Assembly (NCBI RefSeq): GCF_000283155.1
Contig: NW_004454288.1
Span: forward strand, 1,275,237-1,339,236
Direction of reading: 5' to 3'
Source: Ceratotherium simum simum
Lineage: Eukaryota > Chordata > Mammalia > Perissodactyla > Rhinocerotidae
DNA length: 64,000 nucleotides
Positions 10,563-22,105 of the stretch are shown here, one piece after another (position 1 is the first letter of the stretch; every line of letters begins with the position of its first letter). The notes beneath the pieces are model-generated. The model was not told the DNA's origin and searched no databases. It was given only the letters and a program-made list of their open reading frames with translations. Made by a program: the position numbers and the translations under genes.

Positions 10563-10779
10563 AAAGGGGGGCTTCTTTATTTCACTCTTAGTAACATAAA
10601 CAGACTGAGATTTCCCCGAGACATACCTTCATATGTTTGATAAGATAAAGAGGTTTAGACTTTCACATCTCAGTTTTACTGAAGTCAACCGAAAGATAAA
10701 ATTAGATACACAACCCCAAAGGAAGTAAAAGGAAACCATGGCTTTGGGGACCGGAACAGGGCTTGCTGTGTTCATCAAC

Positions 10780-11140
10780 ACCTGTTTTCTTTTCCTCCCA
10801 GACACGGAGCTGGTCAGCAAGCCCCAGGACCCGTTGCAGTTGACACGGCCCGGCGTCTGAGTTCTGGCCGACAGAAGGTGAGCAGAAGTGATCTACGTCC
10901 CTTCCAGGCTGAAGTGGTGGTGAAACAACCATGCTTCTTCACGTTCCCTCTCCCCATCCACCAGCCAGTGGAGAGGAACCTGAAGCCCTGAATGACTGTG
11001 TGGAAGACTCCCGACCAGACTCCTGCAGTGGTCTGTGCCCTGAGTGAGAAATAAATCCCTTTCCATCAAGCCACAGAGACGTCAAGCCTTATCTACTACA
11101 GCAGGCTTCATAGATTCTTACTAATACCTTAACTAATATA
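10780..11140 (+). repeat. LTR-like ancient repeat
   Basis: The 3' half reads 'GACTGTGTGGAAGACTCC', 'TGAGTGAGAAATAAATCCC', 'ATCAAGCCACAGAGAC' and ends 'ACTAATACC'. This arrangement (AATAAA then a short tail ending in ACTAATAC) is typical of old mammalian LTRs of the MaLR kind. A related copy lies at 18985. Exact family unknown. Confidence 0.4.
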
Positions 11141-11439
11141 GAATTTTTTAAATGCGAGCCCTAAAAATAGTTTATAAGCTCAAGTTTTCCGAGTATTAAC
11201 AGAGCTAAATTATTGGGTGGGAAAACTGTCAGAATGCCCTGGCTTTCTTGTTCCACAGTTTGCATCCGATGGGCAACACAGAAATGGGAAGCAGATGTCC
11301 CCCCAAGAAGCCAAACGGCACCATCCCTCAATGGGCGACTCCAGAAGGAGCTTCTCTCCCATACGGATTTCACTTCTGTGTGCAAAACTGAAAAAGTCCC
11401 AACTCACATTTCCCAGATTCAGCCTCAGGAATTTAAAAC

Positions 11440-11868
11440 TCTGCACTTTTTTAATGTTTTTATTAAAGTGTCATATACACAACAGAAAAGCGGGCACAAG
11501 TATATAGCTCAATGAACTTTCACAATCTGAACACACCAAGTAATCAGGACCCAGGTCAAGAAACAGAACATTGCCAGTACCCCACGAGCCCCACTTAGTC
11601 CCCACCAGTGCCCTTGAGGGTAATGACTATCTTCACTGCTATCACCTATGATTACTTTTACCTGCTCCTGAACTTCAAGTGCATGGACTCAAATAGAATG
11701 TACTCTTCTATGTCCGGCTTTTTTAGCTCACGTTATGTTCATGAGCATCATCTATGCTACATATAGCTGTAGCTGGTTCATTCTCATTGCTGTATAGTAT
11801 TCCATGGTGTTTCCATCATTCTACTGCTGGTGGGGATTTAGGTAGCTTCCAGTTTATACTATGTTAAA
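11440..11868 (-). mobile_element. L1 LINE 3' end, reverse orientation
   Basis: Reverse-complement of an old L1M 3' untranslated region and ORF2 end: 'AAAGTGTCATATACACAAC', 'AGCTCAATGAACTTTCACAA', 'AGGTCAAGAAACAGAACATT', 'TTGCTGTATAGTATTCCATG'. Heavily mutated, with no ORF2 frame. Confidence 0.8.
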
Positions 11869-12184
11869 GGAAATTCTTTTCACTCCAGTCCACCAGGGTC
11901 CATGATAAACAAAGGCAGGGACTTCAATGGAAAAACTGTTTATCTTCACAGAGAAATATGGACAGAGCCTGAGGCTTCGTACAAAGTTAAGATCGCAGCA
12001 TTCATATACTTCTGCAAATCACTTCCCAAAAGGTTCTAATGAGGGCAAATTTTTTTGTTCAAACAAAAATGAATAGAGCTTATAAAATGAAGTGATACAC
12101 TCTTTATAAAAATCACAGATCAACTACTGCAAAACTACCATCAAAACCCAAATCAAATGACTCCCTCTACTGACTCCTCCACAC
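11869..12184. other. Interval with no recognised gene or repeat
   Basis: AT-rich sequence between an L1 tail and an L2. Nothing supported. Confidence 0.4.
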
Positions 12185-12690
12185 CATTCATTCATTTAAT
12201 AAGGACTTATGAGCACATACGACGTGCCAGGTATGGAGCTAGGTTCTCCAGAAACAATGAGAAATGAGACAGATGTGGTCTCTACTCTCATGAAACTGAC
12301 ACTCTGGTGGGGAAGACAGACAGTAAACGCTCAAATGAATATACAATTAGAAAATGTAAAAATAACAAGGGGTTATGAGACTGTACAAGGGGGGACCTGA
12401 TTTGGAAGATCAAGGAAGGCTTCTCTGAAGAAGTGACATTTGATCTAAGTTCTAAAGGATGAGTAGGAGGTGAGCAGGGGAAGCGGAGAGGGAATAGCAA
12501 TTCATGCTGAAGGTAGAGCATGTGCTAAGCCCTGGGGTAGGCAGGGGTGTGTCGTGATTGAGGAAGCCCAGCTGGATCTTCAGATACAGAGTGAAAAGTG
12601 AAGGGAAGGCTGGTATAAAGGGAGGCTCGTGAGGGCCCAGATCAGGCAAAAACTTGTAACTCATGTTAAGGATTCTGGAATTAATCCTGG
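12185..12690 (-). repeat. L2 LINE fragment, reverse orientation
   Basis: Begins with the reversed L2 tail 'CATTCATTCATTTAATAAGG', then 'GACGTGCCAGGTATGGAGCT', 'CTCATGAAACTGACACTCTG', 'GGAAGGCTTCTCTGAAGAAG' and 'TGACATTTGATCTAAG'. This is the reverse of the L2 3' untranslated region. Three frames over it are shadows. Confidence 0.6.
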
Positions 12691-13465
12691 GAAGAAGAGA
12701 AAGCCAGCCACCAAAAGGTGGTCATCAACTAAAATAGAAAGAGGTCCCTCACCACTCTATATGCCAATCCTGCTTCCCTAAGTGCACTGTTCGGCCCAGA
12801 TGGAATTATTAATACCCCTAACCACACATTTTGCCACAAAAAAATCCAGGTGATTATCAAAATTCTCTTTTGCAGCATTGTGTAAACTCTAAAGAATGAT
12901 CCCCACCTTTAGGGAGGGAAGGAAGAGCCTCAGTATAGGGCTATCCCATGAAAATCACCATCCTCATCATCACAATAAGACAAGAGACAGTCCTGCAGAC
13001 CTCGCCCTCCACCTGCACCCACATGACTTGCCAGCTTCTTCTTCAACCCAAAAGAGCACGTCAACATTCCACCCAAAGGGTGAAGGGAACCCAAAATTGA
13101 AAAGAAGAAATGGTCAGAAATCTATTGAACACTGAAATGCCATCAACACATTTTCAAAATGAGGCAGCAGATGGGGCAATCGCAGATTTCAATTCAGCTT
13201 TCTGAGGTTTCCCACAAATTAAAGCATCAAAAGCCAGGAAATCGTTGCACGGAAAGCACTACACTCATCCACGCTCAATTCACCTCTCTGACCTCAGCTA
13301 AGCGTTTCTCTCTCAGATCCACTGTATGTTGCACCTGATGCTGTTGACCACGATACGTAAGCACATTCATTCTTGCATCATCTCTTTGATTTAGGAGCAC
13401 TCATCTTGCCTCCCCAACAAGATTATAAACTCAAGAGGGACAAGACAGTGCCCAACCCTAGGGAT
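12691..13465. other. Interval with no recognised gene or repeat
   Basis: Ordinary sequence. The frame 12896-13135 is His/Ser-rich and low in complexity, with no domain signal. A possible L2 scrap lies at about 13405-13460. Confidence 0.4.
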
Positions 13466-13469
13466 AACA

Positions 13470-13672
13470 GAAATAGCTGCTGTTTAGCAAATGTTCACTC
13501 TACGTCAGGTCAGGTACTAAGGAAACACTTGACACGTGCCCTATAAACTGGGTACTATTATTATTTCCTTTTACCTCTGAAGAAACAAAAGCTCAGAGTT
13601 TAAGCAACATGTTCAAGGTCCCATAACAAGAAGGCAAGACTGAAACCGACACCTTTCTGTCTGCAAAGCACC
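13470..13672 (-). repeat. MIR SINE, reverse orientation
   Basis: 'TGGGTACTATTATTATTTCC', 'CTCTGAAGAAACAAAAGCTC', 'AGTTTAAGCAACATGTTCAA' and 'GGTCCCATAACAAGAAGGCA' follow reversed MIR order. Confidence 0.65.
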
Positions 13673-13984
13673 AACACCACCACCACTGCCGCATGTGCTC
13701 AACAAGCACGTGCTGGATAAGTGACAGCAGCAGAGAGGGAGAGAAGGAGTGGGAGGATTCTTTTTGGAGGAAAAATAATTTCTATGGCCCTCTGCGCCCA
13801 AGGATGCAGTGAAGAGAGATATCCCTATTGTTAGAACCATAAAAATAACCCAGTAACCACCTCCCGAAATAGAAAAATCAACAATATGAGTGACATAAAA
13901 ATCCAAATGTCTCTTCAGGATGTGAAAAATAGCCACAGCCCCTAGATGCTCAGGGAACACTCCTCCACTGTTCTAAATGGTCAT

Positions 13985-14740
13985 TGCAAGTTCCTCTTAC
14001 CTGACCTCCAACCCCGCAAGCCTGGAATTTCAGGGTCTGCGTCATGGCAATTTTAGTTTCAGAACTCATCTCAGGCTCTTCCTTTTCAAACATTTGGCCA
14101 TTTCATTCACCCCCACACATCCCGCTTTAAACAATGACAACAACCACTTCCTAGTCACTATGCTGCCTTCATAAGGTTCAAACTCTCTGATGTGACGTTT
14201 GTCTCCCACCAGCTCCTCCCTCACACACCCGCCCTCCTGCTCCCTGCATGTGCCCTATTCTCTCCTCCAGGTCTCAATTTGTGCCGCCCTTTGCCTGAGA
14301 CGCCCTCCTTGGCCCCCACCCTCTTGTCAATCTGGAAACTCCTACTCCTGCTCTAAGATTGTTCCCAAATGTCACCTCCTCTGTGGAATCTTCTCCACCC
14401 CTCCCAGGAGTAAGGATGTCATCCAAAGTGTTTTTACGCCCTGGTGTAGCACTTTTTATTTATGTATCAGAACTAATTGGCCATGTGCTATTCTCTCCTC
14501 GAAAGACCAGGAAGATCTGCAAAGTCAAGGTCAGTGTCATATTTCTCATCAAAGCCCATGTTGCAACTTGACATTATATGATATCTTTCTTCTAACTTAT
14601 TTATTCATTGCTGTTCTCCTTCGACTAGAATGTAAATTCCATGAGGGCGGGGGCTCTGTCTTTTTCACAGCTCTAGTTCTAGTACCTAGAACAGTACCTG
14701 ATACATGGTAAGGCACTCAATAAATATTTATTGGACAAAT
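13985..14740 (+). repeat. L2 LINE 3' region
   Basis: A long L2 3' piece: 'CCAAATGTCACCTCCTCTGT', then the classic end 'CTAGAATGTAAATTCCATGA', 'GGGCGGGGGCTCTGTC', 'CTAGAACAGTACCTGATACA' and 'GCACTCAATAAATATTTATT'. The 170-residue frame over 14199-14711 is a shadow: it has no LINE protein motif and its reading shifts relative to L2. Confidence 0.7.
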
Positions 14741-14900
14741 GGATAGACAGACAGATGGCTAGATGGATGGGGGAACGGATGGATGGATGGATGGACAGAT
14801 GATGGATGGATGACGGATGGATGGAAGCACATCTAGGTTGATAGATGAATGGATTGGAGGGTGAGTGGGTGGACTGATGGATAGATGGATGGGTGAATAA
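14741..14900 (+). repeat. (GGAT)n microsatellite
   Basis: Imperfect GGAT/GATG/GACA tetranucleotide array about 155 bases long, starting directly after the L2 tail. The minus-strand frame rich in HPSIH repeats is this array read through. Confidence 0.95.
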
Positions 14901-16495
14901 AGGCAGGATCATGTTTCACCAGCCCAAGGTCATGGAGCCATGGAGAGACAGAGCCAGGATTTGCAATCAGGTCTGTTTGATTTTTGAACCTATACTCTCA
15001 AGCCCAACTTATACTGTCTATCTAAAAGCCCAAGGTCTGGCCTCTGGGCAGTGGCAAAGTGAAAGAAGAAAGAGTCTAGAATTCCCCCCAGGAATATGGT
15101 TATTGCTGAGCTAAGCTCATTTCCATCTACTTAGCAAATGCCAAGCCTCAACAGAGGGGATTGGAGCCCTCCTCATCTGAGTTTGAGTTCCCCTTCTGAC
15201 TCGGTAGAGCAACTTTCTACTGTAGGCTGAGAGAAAAGGAGACACAAACAAGCAGGACAAACGACAATTAAAAGGTAACCACAAAAACAGCAACAATAAC
15301 AACAGTCATACAGAAAGATTCACACTCCTGAATAAAAGCTACCATCTTTTCCAGACCCTGCCAGAGCCTGCAGGTGCTGCGGCTTTCAATCCTCTGCAAC
15401 ATCAAGCTTCCTTCCAACATCAAACATTTCCAGGAAAGACACTGAACATCCCCTCCCTATTCACAAGGAGGAACAGCCAGTAAAAATTAAGCCCAGAAGT
15501 AGAACAGGACCAGACTCAAAATTAGGCAAAAGTGGGGAGCAAAAAAAGTTTACAGGTAGAAACTAACATATCTTTATGTTCTCATAATTCCCTGTAGTTC
15601 CTTTATAATAAAAAATAAAGAACATTTACTAAGTGCCCAGATTTGTGTTAGAGAGGTGTTAAAGACATGTTAGCACCATGAGACTTTCTCCTTGATGAAA
15701 TCAGAAAGACGGAAAGATAACTGACAAAAAATCTTTCTCCATGTGTGATTCAATGCTGTTTATTATGAAACTAAAATTATCTTCCAAACGAGAGAAAACA
15801 CTGCCTAAGCCACAGAAAAGAACAGTTGTGGACTATCAGACATAGATCCAGGGAGAGGAAGGTATTCAGGAGGCAATGCAAGTAATCCTGTGCCCCCAAA
15901 AACTGGCTTTCAGCTCACAAAGGCCTCTCACTGAAATGCTTTGCTCTCTCTTTTTGTTGATTCTCAATCTATTGGCTCCTTGTTCCTCTACCTCTGGAAT
16001 GGTCTGATTTGTCTGCATTAGAACAGGCTCCTCAAACTGCAACCCCTGAACAAAAAGAAAGTCAGCTCACTATCTGAGTTAACAGCTAAGAAGAAATGAA
16101 GCTCTCTGTCTGTCAAACTGAGAGGGAAGCCATCTTAAATAACCGTCTAATTCTACTAAATATTCATTTACTCGTAACGGCACAAATAAAGATTCAGCAC
16201 TTGTCTACAGAATGTTACAGAGACGAGACATCCTGCAAATCTTTATTGAGGATATGAGCAGTTTCACAACACAGATTTTTAGCTCTGGCTCCTTGACAAC
16301 TCAGACTTTCTCCAATTACCTCAGAGAATGGGAAGTTTGGTTTTTGTTTTTAATTCTCAGACCAAAGAATTCCCTGACTCCACCCTCAACCATTACATAG
16401 GTTAGCATCCCATTATACATTCTCAGAGCATCCTGCATATTTCCTTCAAAGTTCTGAACAAAAGTGAAATTAAATATTGGTGCAATGATTTGTAG
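14901..16495. other. Long interval without a recognised gene
   Basis: Mostly single-copy-looking sequence. It contains one copy of a short dispersed segment at 15648-15721, discussed under findings. A-rich runs occur at 15540-15548 and 15608-15620. Confidence 0.45.
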
Positions 16496-16499
16496 AATG

Positions 16500-16625
16500 T
16501 CTTATCTCCCCCATTATAGTATAAGCTCCATGACAATAAGGACCTTCTCAATCTCATTCACCATTGTGTTCCCACCACATAAAACAGTTCCCAACACATA
16601 GAACTTAATGAGTGAATACTTTTTG
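16500..16625 (+). repeat. L2 LINE 3' end fragment
   Basis: 'GTATAAGCTCCATGACAATA', 'CACCATTGTGTTCCCACCA', 'CAGTTCCCAACACATAGAAC' and a degraded tail 'TGAGTGAATACT' match the L2 end. Confidence 0.6.
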
Positions 16626-16688
16626 GAAGGATGAATGGATGAATGAATGGATGGATAAATGGAAGGATGGATGGATGGACAAATAGAT
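16626..16688 (+). repeat. (GGAT)n / (GAAT)n microsatellite
   Basis: Imperfect GGAT and GAAT tetranucleotide array directly after an L2 tail, as at 14741. About 60 bases. Confidence 0.9.
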
Positions 16689-17192
16689 GTATGTGGTAAA
16701 TACACAAATTTTCTACCAGATTTTCAAGCGGCCATCACACCTCCAAATGTCATATGTAAAGGATTTTGTATACTATAAAAAGGCCAACAGTCAATCTATA
16801 GAATATCACACAATTTCAATGGAGAGATCGGATGAGTAAAGTCAAAGAATCCATGATATTAGACCAAATGCCAAAAATGATAAGGGAACTAGCTTTTGCA
16901 TGCATCAGCCAAAAATGATGAGCTTTTCAGCTGACCCCCCACCCAACCAAGAATTAACTGGACTGCAGACTCAAAAAACCAGAGCATTCCCTTCTCTCCA
17001 TCTTTTTCTTTACTGATCCATATACACCACCAACATGCTGTATTTGGTTCTGGGCAGTACCTGGAGTGTCCACTAGTCCTCGGAAATAATATCTTTTTTT
17101 AAATTAGTTTCTAAGAACCTGTATATCATATCAACTAGATTTTCAAAGGTCATATTTTCCATATTTACTTAGAAAGGCATTCTGTTGCCCAG

Positions 17193-17449
17193 TGACAAAG
17201 CTTCACATTTTCCCTGAGTGCTCTACAGCTCAAAATGAATTTGCTGTTGCCTCTTCAACAAACCAGCCCTCCTTTTTAAGACCCAACGTTAATCCATCTA
17301 CAGATTTTTATTTCAATTGGGACTGTGGGCCTGAAATCCCACTTCAAGTGGAAAAAATTAAAAAGTCAAACCATCAAACACAGAGTCAAAAAGCTTCTGC
17401 CTTTTATCCACACAGAAGCCCCCAGGATGCATTCAGAATCAGCCAAAAG
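17193..17449 (+). other. Candidate internal exon (weak)
   Basis: A polypyrimidine-containing acceptor (TCTGTTGCCCAG, ending 17192) and a consensus splice donor (AAAAG|GTGAGT, GT at about 17451) bound about 257 bases that stay open in one plus-strand frame, continuing to 17644. The translation begins near VTKLHIFPEC and ends near DAFRISQK; I recognise no domain. The upstream 'start' is GTG, so no initiation is implied. Chance is a serious alternative, because donor-like 9-mers occur often. Evidence would be a spliced transcript or cross-species conservation. Confidence 0.15.
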
Positions 17450-17550
17450 GTGAGTGGAGTTTCACTCACAGGCCTCTGGGATCTGCTCCTGGGAAGGGAG
17501 GGAAGTGGAATAACAGAAGACCCAGTAAGTGCAGCCTGGCTTGGTGACTG

Positions 17551-17584
17551 CGCACACACGCACACACACACACACACACACACA
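17551..17584 (+). repeat. (CA)n microsatellite
   Basis: CA dinucleotide run of about 17 units with two CG interruptions near its start. Probably length-polymorphic. Confidence 0.95.
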
Positions 17585-18204
17585 AGTCCTCTTTACGATT
17601 TTACTGAGAAAGCTCAACCTGAAGTGCAGAATATCATATTATAAGTTCACAGGGAAAACTATGCCAAAAATAAAATTAACCTTTGATTCATCTTTGATTG
17701 TTGTTTTTAAAAAGCACATATTCTAATCTATACACATTAACTACAGACTAAAATAAACTAGTATTCTATAGAGTTGATGTTGATGAAAACAGCAATGGTG
17801 GATTCATGCAACACTTTGGGGTTTTTTAAGAATAATTTCTATTAGAAGGTTAAAAAACATACTTTCTAACCTACACAGGAAAGTGAAGAGCTGGTTTACT
17901 CATTATAACCATCAATGCTAGATCTTCATAGTCAGAAAATTAGTGCACTGGAGTTTTTCTAGAGAATTCATGTTAAGTTTAGATCTTTCTCACAAGGAAA
18001 GGTGTGAGAAAACACAACCTAAACAAGCCTGGCTGTCTGGGCCCTGACGGTGAGCTGTGCACTCACTGCTGTTACCCAAAGTCTATGAAGAAACATACTT
18101 GAGAAGAAAATCCATCTAAATACACTGAAGAGGCACAGTCATTTAATGAGTTTCAGAATTAACTTTGTTCCACAGTTTCCTCCAGCTAATCAAGCAATAA
18201 TGAT

Positions 18205-18450
18205 CATCTCGCTTAGAGTCATTGACACTTAGCATGGATATCTCTCTTGCACCACCTCATTACTCCTCACCATAACCCTATGAGGTAGACACTACTAACC
18301 CCATTTTACAGATGAGGAAACTGAGGCCACTACAGGTAGATGACTTTCCCAAGGTCACACAGTTAGTAAGTGGCAGAGCAGAGATTCAAACCCAGTTCTA
18401 TCTGACTCCAAACCCCATGCTACGAGTTCTGAATCTCTATATTTTATTGT
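18205..18450 (-). repeat. MIR SINE, nearly full length, reverse
   Basis: Very clear reversed MIR: 'CATAACCCTATGAGGTAG', 'CCCCATTTTACAGATGAGG', 'AAACTGAGGCCACTACAGG', 'CCCAAGGTCACACAGTTAGT', 'AAGTGGCAGAGCAGAG' and 'TTCAAACCCAGTTCTATCTG'. Among the best preserved MIR copies in the window. Confidence 0.9.
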
Positions 18451-18984
18451 CTCCCTATTTCTACTGAAGTGACTTCCTTTAAAAAAAAAAAAAGTTTTTC
18501 TCTCTGCCAAATTGCAAAAGCTTCTTGGGGTAAGAGTCTTACTCCACCCAAAGGCTTGTCTTAATTACAATTAAAGCACAAATGCAGATTCTAGGCTCCT
18601 CTGAAGCCCCAGTCTCCTGTCATGAGAAACACTCTTAAACTACCTCACAGAGAGTGGTTTAACAGAAAGTAGAGAGAGTAGAAACAAAAAGGAAGAAATT
18701 ATGTGGCAGTCAATCTAGAGTTTTGTCCTCTAGCAGTACAAAAGCAAGAAAATCTATTCTTAAGCTCCTCTAAGCACATAGAAATCCATAATTTCCCATG
18801 ATTTATGAACTTTCCATCTTTCCTCTCTCAGCCCATCCCAGCATCTCCAGTTTCCATGGCAGCACAAGGGAGCACGGAAGCTCAGTGGTTTCCTTGCCTT
18901 ATGATCATCTGACACACCTCCTACTCAAGAATGGCAGAGACTATATCCTCGCTCCCCTTCTGCTTTTGAAATGGAACACCCCCC
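18451..18984. other. Interval with no recognised gene or repeat
   Basis: Contains a 13-base poly-A at about 18481. Nothing else supported. Confidence 0.4.
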
Positions 18985-19390
18985 GCCCTAGCTTTTAGCT
19001 GGGAACACGGCCACCTGAAATTAACATTACCTTTCTCACACACTACTTTGCAGCAAGGTGTGGGTATGCGATAAAGTTCTAGCCAACAGCATATAAGCAG
19101 AAGTACCTTGTGGCAACTTCCGTAAGCGACAGTGAGCCTTTGTCTTTTGCCTTTCTTTACCCTTTCCTCCTTCCTACCGGTTGAAATAAGGATGTGATGA
19201 CTGGAGAGTGTGGCAACCTTCTGGGACCATGAGATAATTGTCACTCCTGGGATGGTGGAGCAGAAAACTGAAAGGAATGTAGGGCCCCGGACTTCTGACT
19301 TGGATGCGAGAATAAACCTTATGTATCTTCTATACAATGCTGATTCCATCTCAGTTAGATTCACTTTATCAGGAACTACATGGTGCCAAA
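18985..19390 (+). repeat. LTR-like ancient repeat
   Basis: Ordered motifs 'GCAGCAAGGTGTGGGTATG', 'AAAGTTCTAGCCAACAGCA', 'GGGATGGTGGAGCAGAAAAC' and 'GATGCGAGAATAAACCTTAT' match a known type of old mammalian LTR-like repeat (same kind as at 10780). The two long frames over it (18921-19364 minus, 19210-19440 plus) are shadows. Confidence 0.45.
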
Positions 19391-19706
19391 AATACTCAGA
19401 TAAAGAACTCCTTTATGGTTCCAAAATGAGTCCCAGGTAACTCTGAGCATGTCTGAGGATAATCTTCTCCCCTTCCTGGATGTCCCCATCCTAAGCATCG
19501 CAATTTCAGAGGCTGCCAACCTGCCCCGTCCCCTCTCTTGCTCCTTCCTACTCTCCAGCCCAAATGGAATACACTGCCAAAGCAGTGACATAGGGTGACC
19601 ACATGTTCATAGCTGGATTTTGACTCTCACCTGGCAGCAGTTTCATAGCAAAGCAACCCTGCAGAGCCAGGCTGCTCTCACACAGGCTGCCCCACCACTG
19701 AGGACA

Positions 19707-19960
19707 ATCATAAGAGCTAATATTTTTTGAGTGCTTACTATGTGCTAAGCTCTGGTCCAAGCATATAGTATATTGCAACACCTTTGAGCTGCTCAGCAAC
19801 TTCTTAAGGTAGGTACTGTTATTGGACCCATTGTACAGATGAGGAGCCTGAGGTACAGAGAAGCTAAGTAACACGGCTGGGTAGTCTCAAAGCCAGGACT
19901 CAAACCCACAGTGAACTGCCTGACAGCCTGTGCATATGCTCACTACCCTATACTGCCACC
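19707..19960 (-). repeat. MIR SINE, reverse orientation
   Basis: 'GAGTGCTTACTATGTGCTAA', 'AAGGTAGGTACTGTTATTGG', 'CCATTGTACAGATGAGGAG', 'GAAGCTAAGTAACACGG' and 'CAGGACTCAAACCCACAG' in reversed MIR order. Confidence 0.85.
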
Positions 19961-21835
19961 CAGGGAGAGGAGAAAAAGAAAGGCGATTAAAAAAACAGGC
20001 CTCCTACCTTTAAAGTGGCCACATTTCATTAGAACTCTTAATTCTGCTTTACTCTCACTACACCAGAAAATTCCTATCGTTTTCCAGGCCTTGAAGAAAA
20101 GGATCTCCTGCTTCAGATGTGTCATCATCCTCACATTCTAAAATGACTTTCCCAACCATTAATAACTGCAGAGCAGGTGGGATAGGAGAGTAGCAGTAAA
20201 GATGTTCAAAAATCATCCTGACCTCAGCATGAGACAAAGACAGAAACCGATTCATGGAAACGAAAGGTAACCTCAAATATCTACGCATTCCGGCACCAAG
20301 ACACCATTGGTATTCTGCTTGAAGGGTCAGACAAAGTTCTAGAAAACAATCCAACTGTTTGCACCAGGACCTCAGTTGTTGCCACTTAAAGGGATTTGGG
20401 AAGTCCTCCAGGCAGTGCATGAAATTGGGGCTCCAAGACTTGGTAAGAGAGGCTGGGCGGGTCACTGGCTGAGCCGGCCCTGTCCCAGATCTCAAGGGAG
20501 AAGACACAAGAGCCTTAGAAGACAGCAGTGCCATGCTGTGAGCATTCTGTACAGCTGACAATGCCACCCACCCTCACCGGGATCACTTTACTTTTCCCTG
20601 GAGGGCGGAGGTGCTACAACAAGACTGTCAATCAGTGCTAGGGCACATAGACTTCTTAACAGTCAAACACTTTCTTCTCCTCATCTAAACCCTGCTCACC
20701 AGGACGGCCAATTTGCCCCTATGACATACCCCAGAAATGTGACATTTCTCACCAAACTCAACCACGCCTGGCCCAAATTGGGGGAGGGGGGGCAGAGGGG
20801 ACGACTCTCCAGACCAGAAGTTGCAAACTCAAATGACTACAGGTGCCAGAAACGGGTGAAGCAGGCCTGGTGGGGAGGCACTGAGACAAAATGGTGAACA
20901 TGCGCCTTGTCTACGGAAACAGCTGCTCTCAGCTCCAAATGATTGTTCTGACAAGAAAGTGGGACCAATCCTCAGCAACCTCGAAGCTGGAAATTCAGAT
21001 GAGTATGTGAAATCTCCCACTTCAAAAACGTTGACATCAAATTCAAAAAACGTTTGACACCTATGGGCTAAACAAGACTATCGGTGATTTGGCCCTGGAG
21101 AGCAAACCTGTAAGCAGAGACAGTGAGGCCACCTTACACATGATTAAAAGACACCACTAGGTTGGGCATCCCCAGCTAGGGTCAAGGATCTCAAACCAGA
21201 TGCAAGGACCCAGGTGACCAGCCACTTGGAGTCCCTCCTGTATCTAGCCAGAAGATAGAAAGGGTGATTTAAAGCAGGATCTGAGAGGCAGCCCATCTGG
21301 AACCACCTCTTTGAGAGAGGGAGGAGGCCCAGGGACAACCACAGTAACCTTTCAAGGGGATGCACCATCTGCAGAGGCAGCAGCCACCTGCAGAGACCTC
21401 TGTGAGGCAGGAGAAGAAGCAGAATCCCACTCTGTGACATGAGGAAGGGCAAGTGAGCAGGAATTAGGGAGGAGGGGTCCTCCCAGAAATGGCCCCTGGA
21501 GACACTTCCTCCAGAAGCAGGATTAGCCAGGCAGGACAGGCTCAGGAGACCCGTTTTGACTCTTCTGGAGCTGGGACAGGGGAAAGGGTGGATGCACTTC
21601 CTTGGCCTGTAGGCCTTCCCAGCTCCACCAGCCTTTCCTGGATGGAGCATCACTGCCCCATAAACACACACCCCTTAAAAGGACCCTTTTGTGGTGATGA
21701 ATTCCTAGCTTGGGAGGTCACTCTGACAAAAGTGATTCCTTCACTCTCTGCCTAACTCAGTCACTTCTAGAAAGTCTTTTTCACCATCTCTTCCCACAAA
21801 CAGCATCCCCAGATCCCCACAGCCTACCTTGGCAC
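19961..21835. other. Long interval upstream of the CpG island, no gene recognised
   Basis: Single-copy-looking sequence with rising GC towards the right. Two long minus-strand frames (20058-20567, 169 residues; 21144-21671, 175 residues) are the largest non-repeat frames here. Neither shows a recognisable domain, signal peptide or repeated motif. A G-run lies at about 20780-20800. Confidence 0.4.
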
Positions 21836-22090
21836 TGGAATCCTTGCTTCCCAAAGCCCCTGCGAAGAGAGAAGGAGGCATGTCAGGCAGCCCGAGGGGC
21901 CCAGCCACCAGCTACTTCCCCCACAGTCACCCCCCTTCCTCCTTCCCCCTGCCCCGCTACCCCAGGTGCAACCTCCCAGCCACAGGCGGGTGCCCAAGAG
22001 TCTTCCGCCTTTGGGGGGAGGGGAGTAGGTGGGAGCTCGGCGGTAACCCCCACCTCCCCTCAGAAGGCAGAAGAGAGGAGGTTGCTGCGA

Positions 22091-22105
22091 CCACCAGGCG
22101 GCGGG
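22091..22105 (+). promoter_or_regulatory. Candidate CTCF site
   Basis: CCACCAGGCGGCGGG matches the CTCF core (CCASYAGRKGGC) in plus orientation, inside the CpG island. Motif reading only, with no binding data. Confidence 0.4.

Larger units (their letters stand above)
16690..18195. other. Long interval without a firm gene
   Basis: No repeat family recognised. It contains an exon candidate (17193-17449) and a CA microsatellite, listed separately. Confidence 0.45.

Noticed and set aside
14199..14711. 170-residue plus-strand frame as a gene
   Set aside because: Lies wholly inside an L2 3' region.
14679..14912. His/Ser/Pro-rich minus-strand peptide with repeated HPSI units
   Set aside because: Translation of the GGAT microsatellite.
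20058..20567. 169-residue minus-strand frame as a gene
   Set aside because: No domain, no repeats, no flanking splice or promoter signals, and it partly overlaps an unsupported plus-strand frame.
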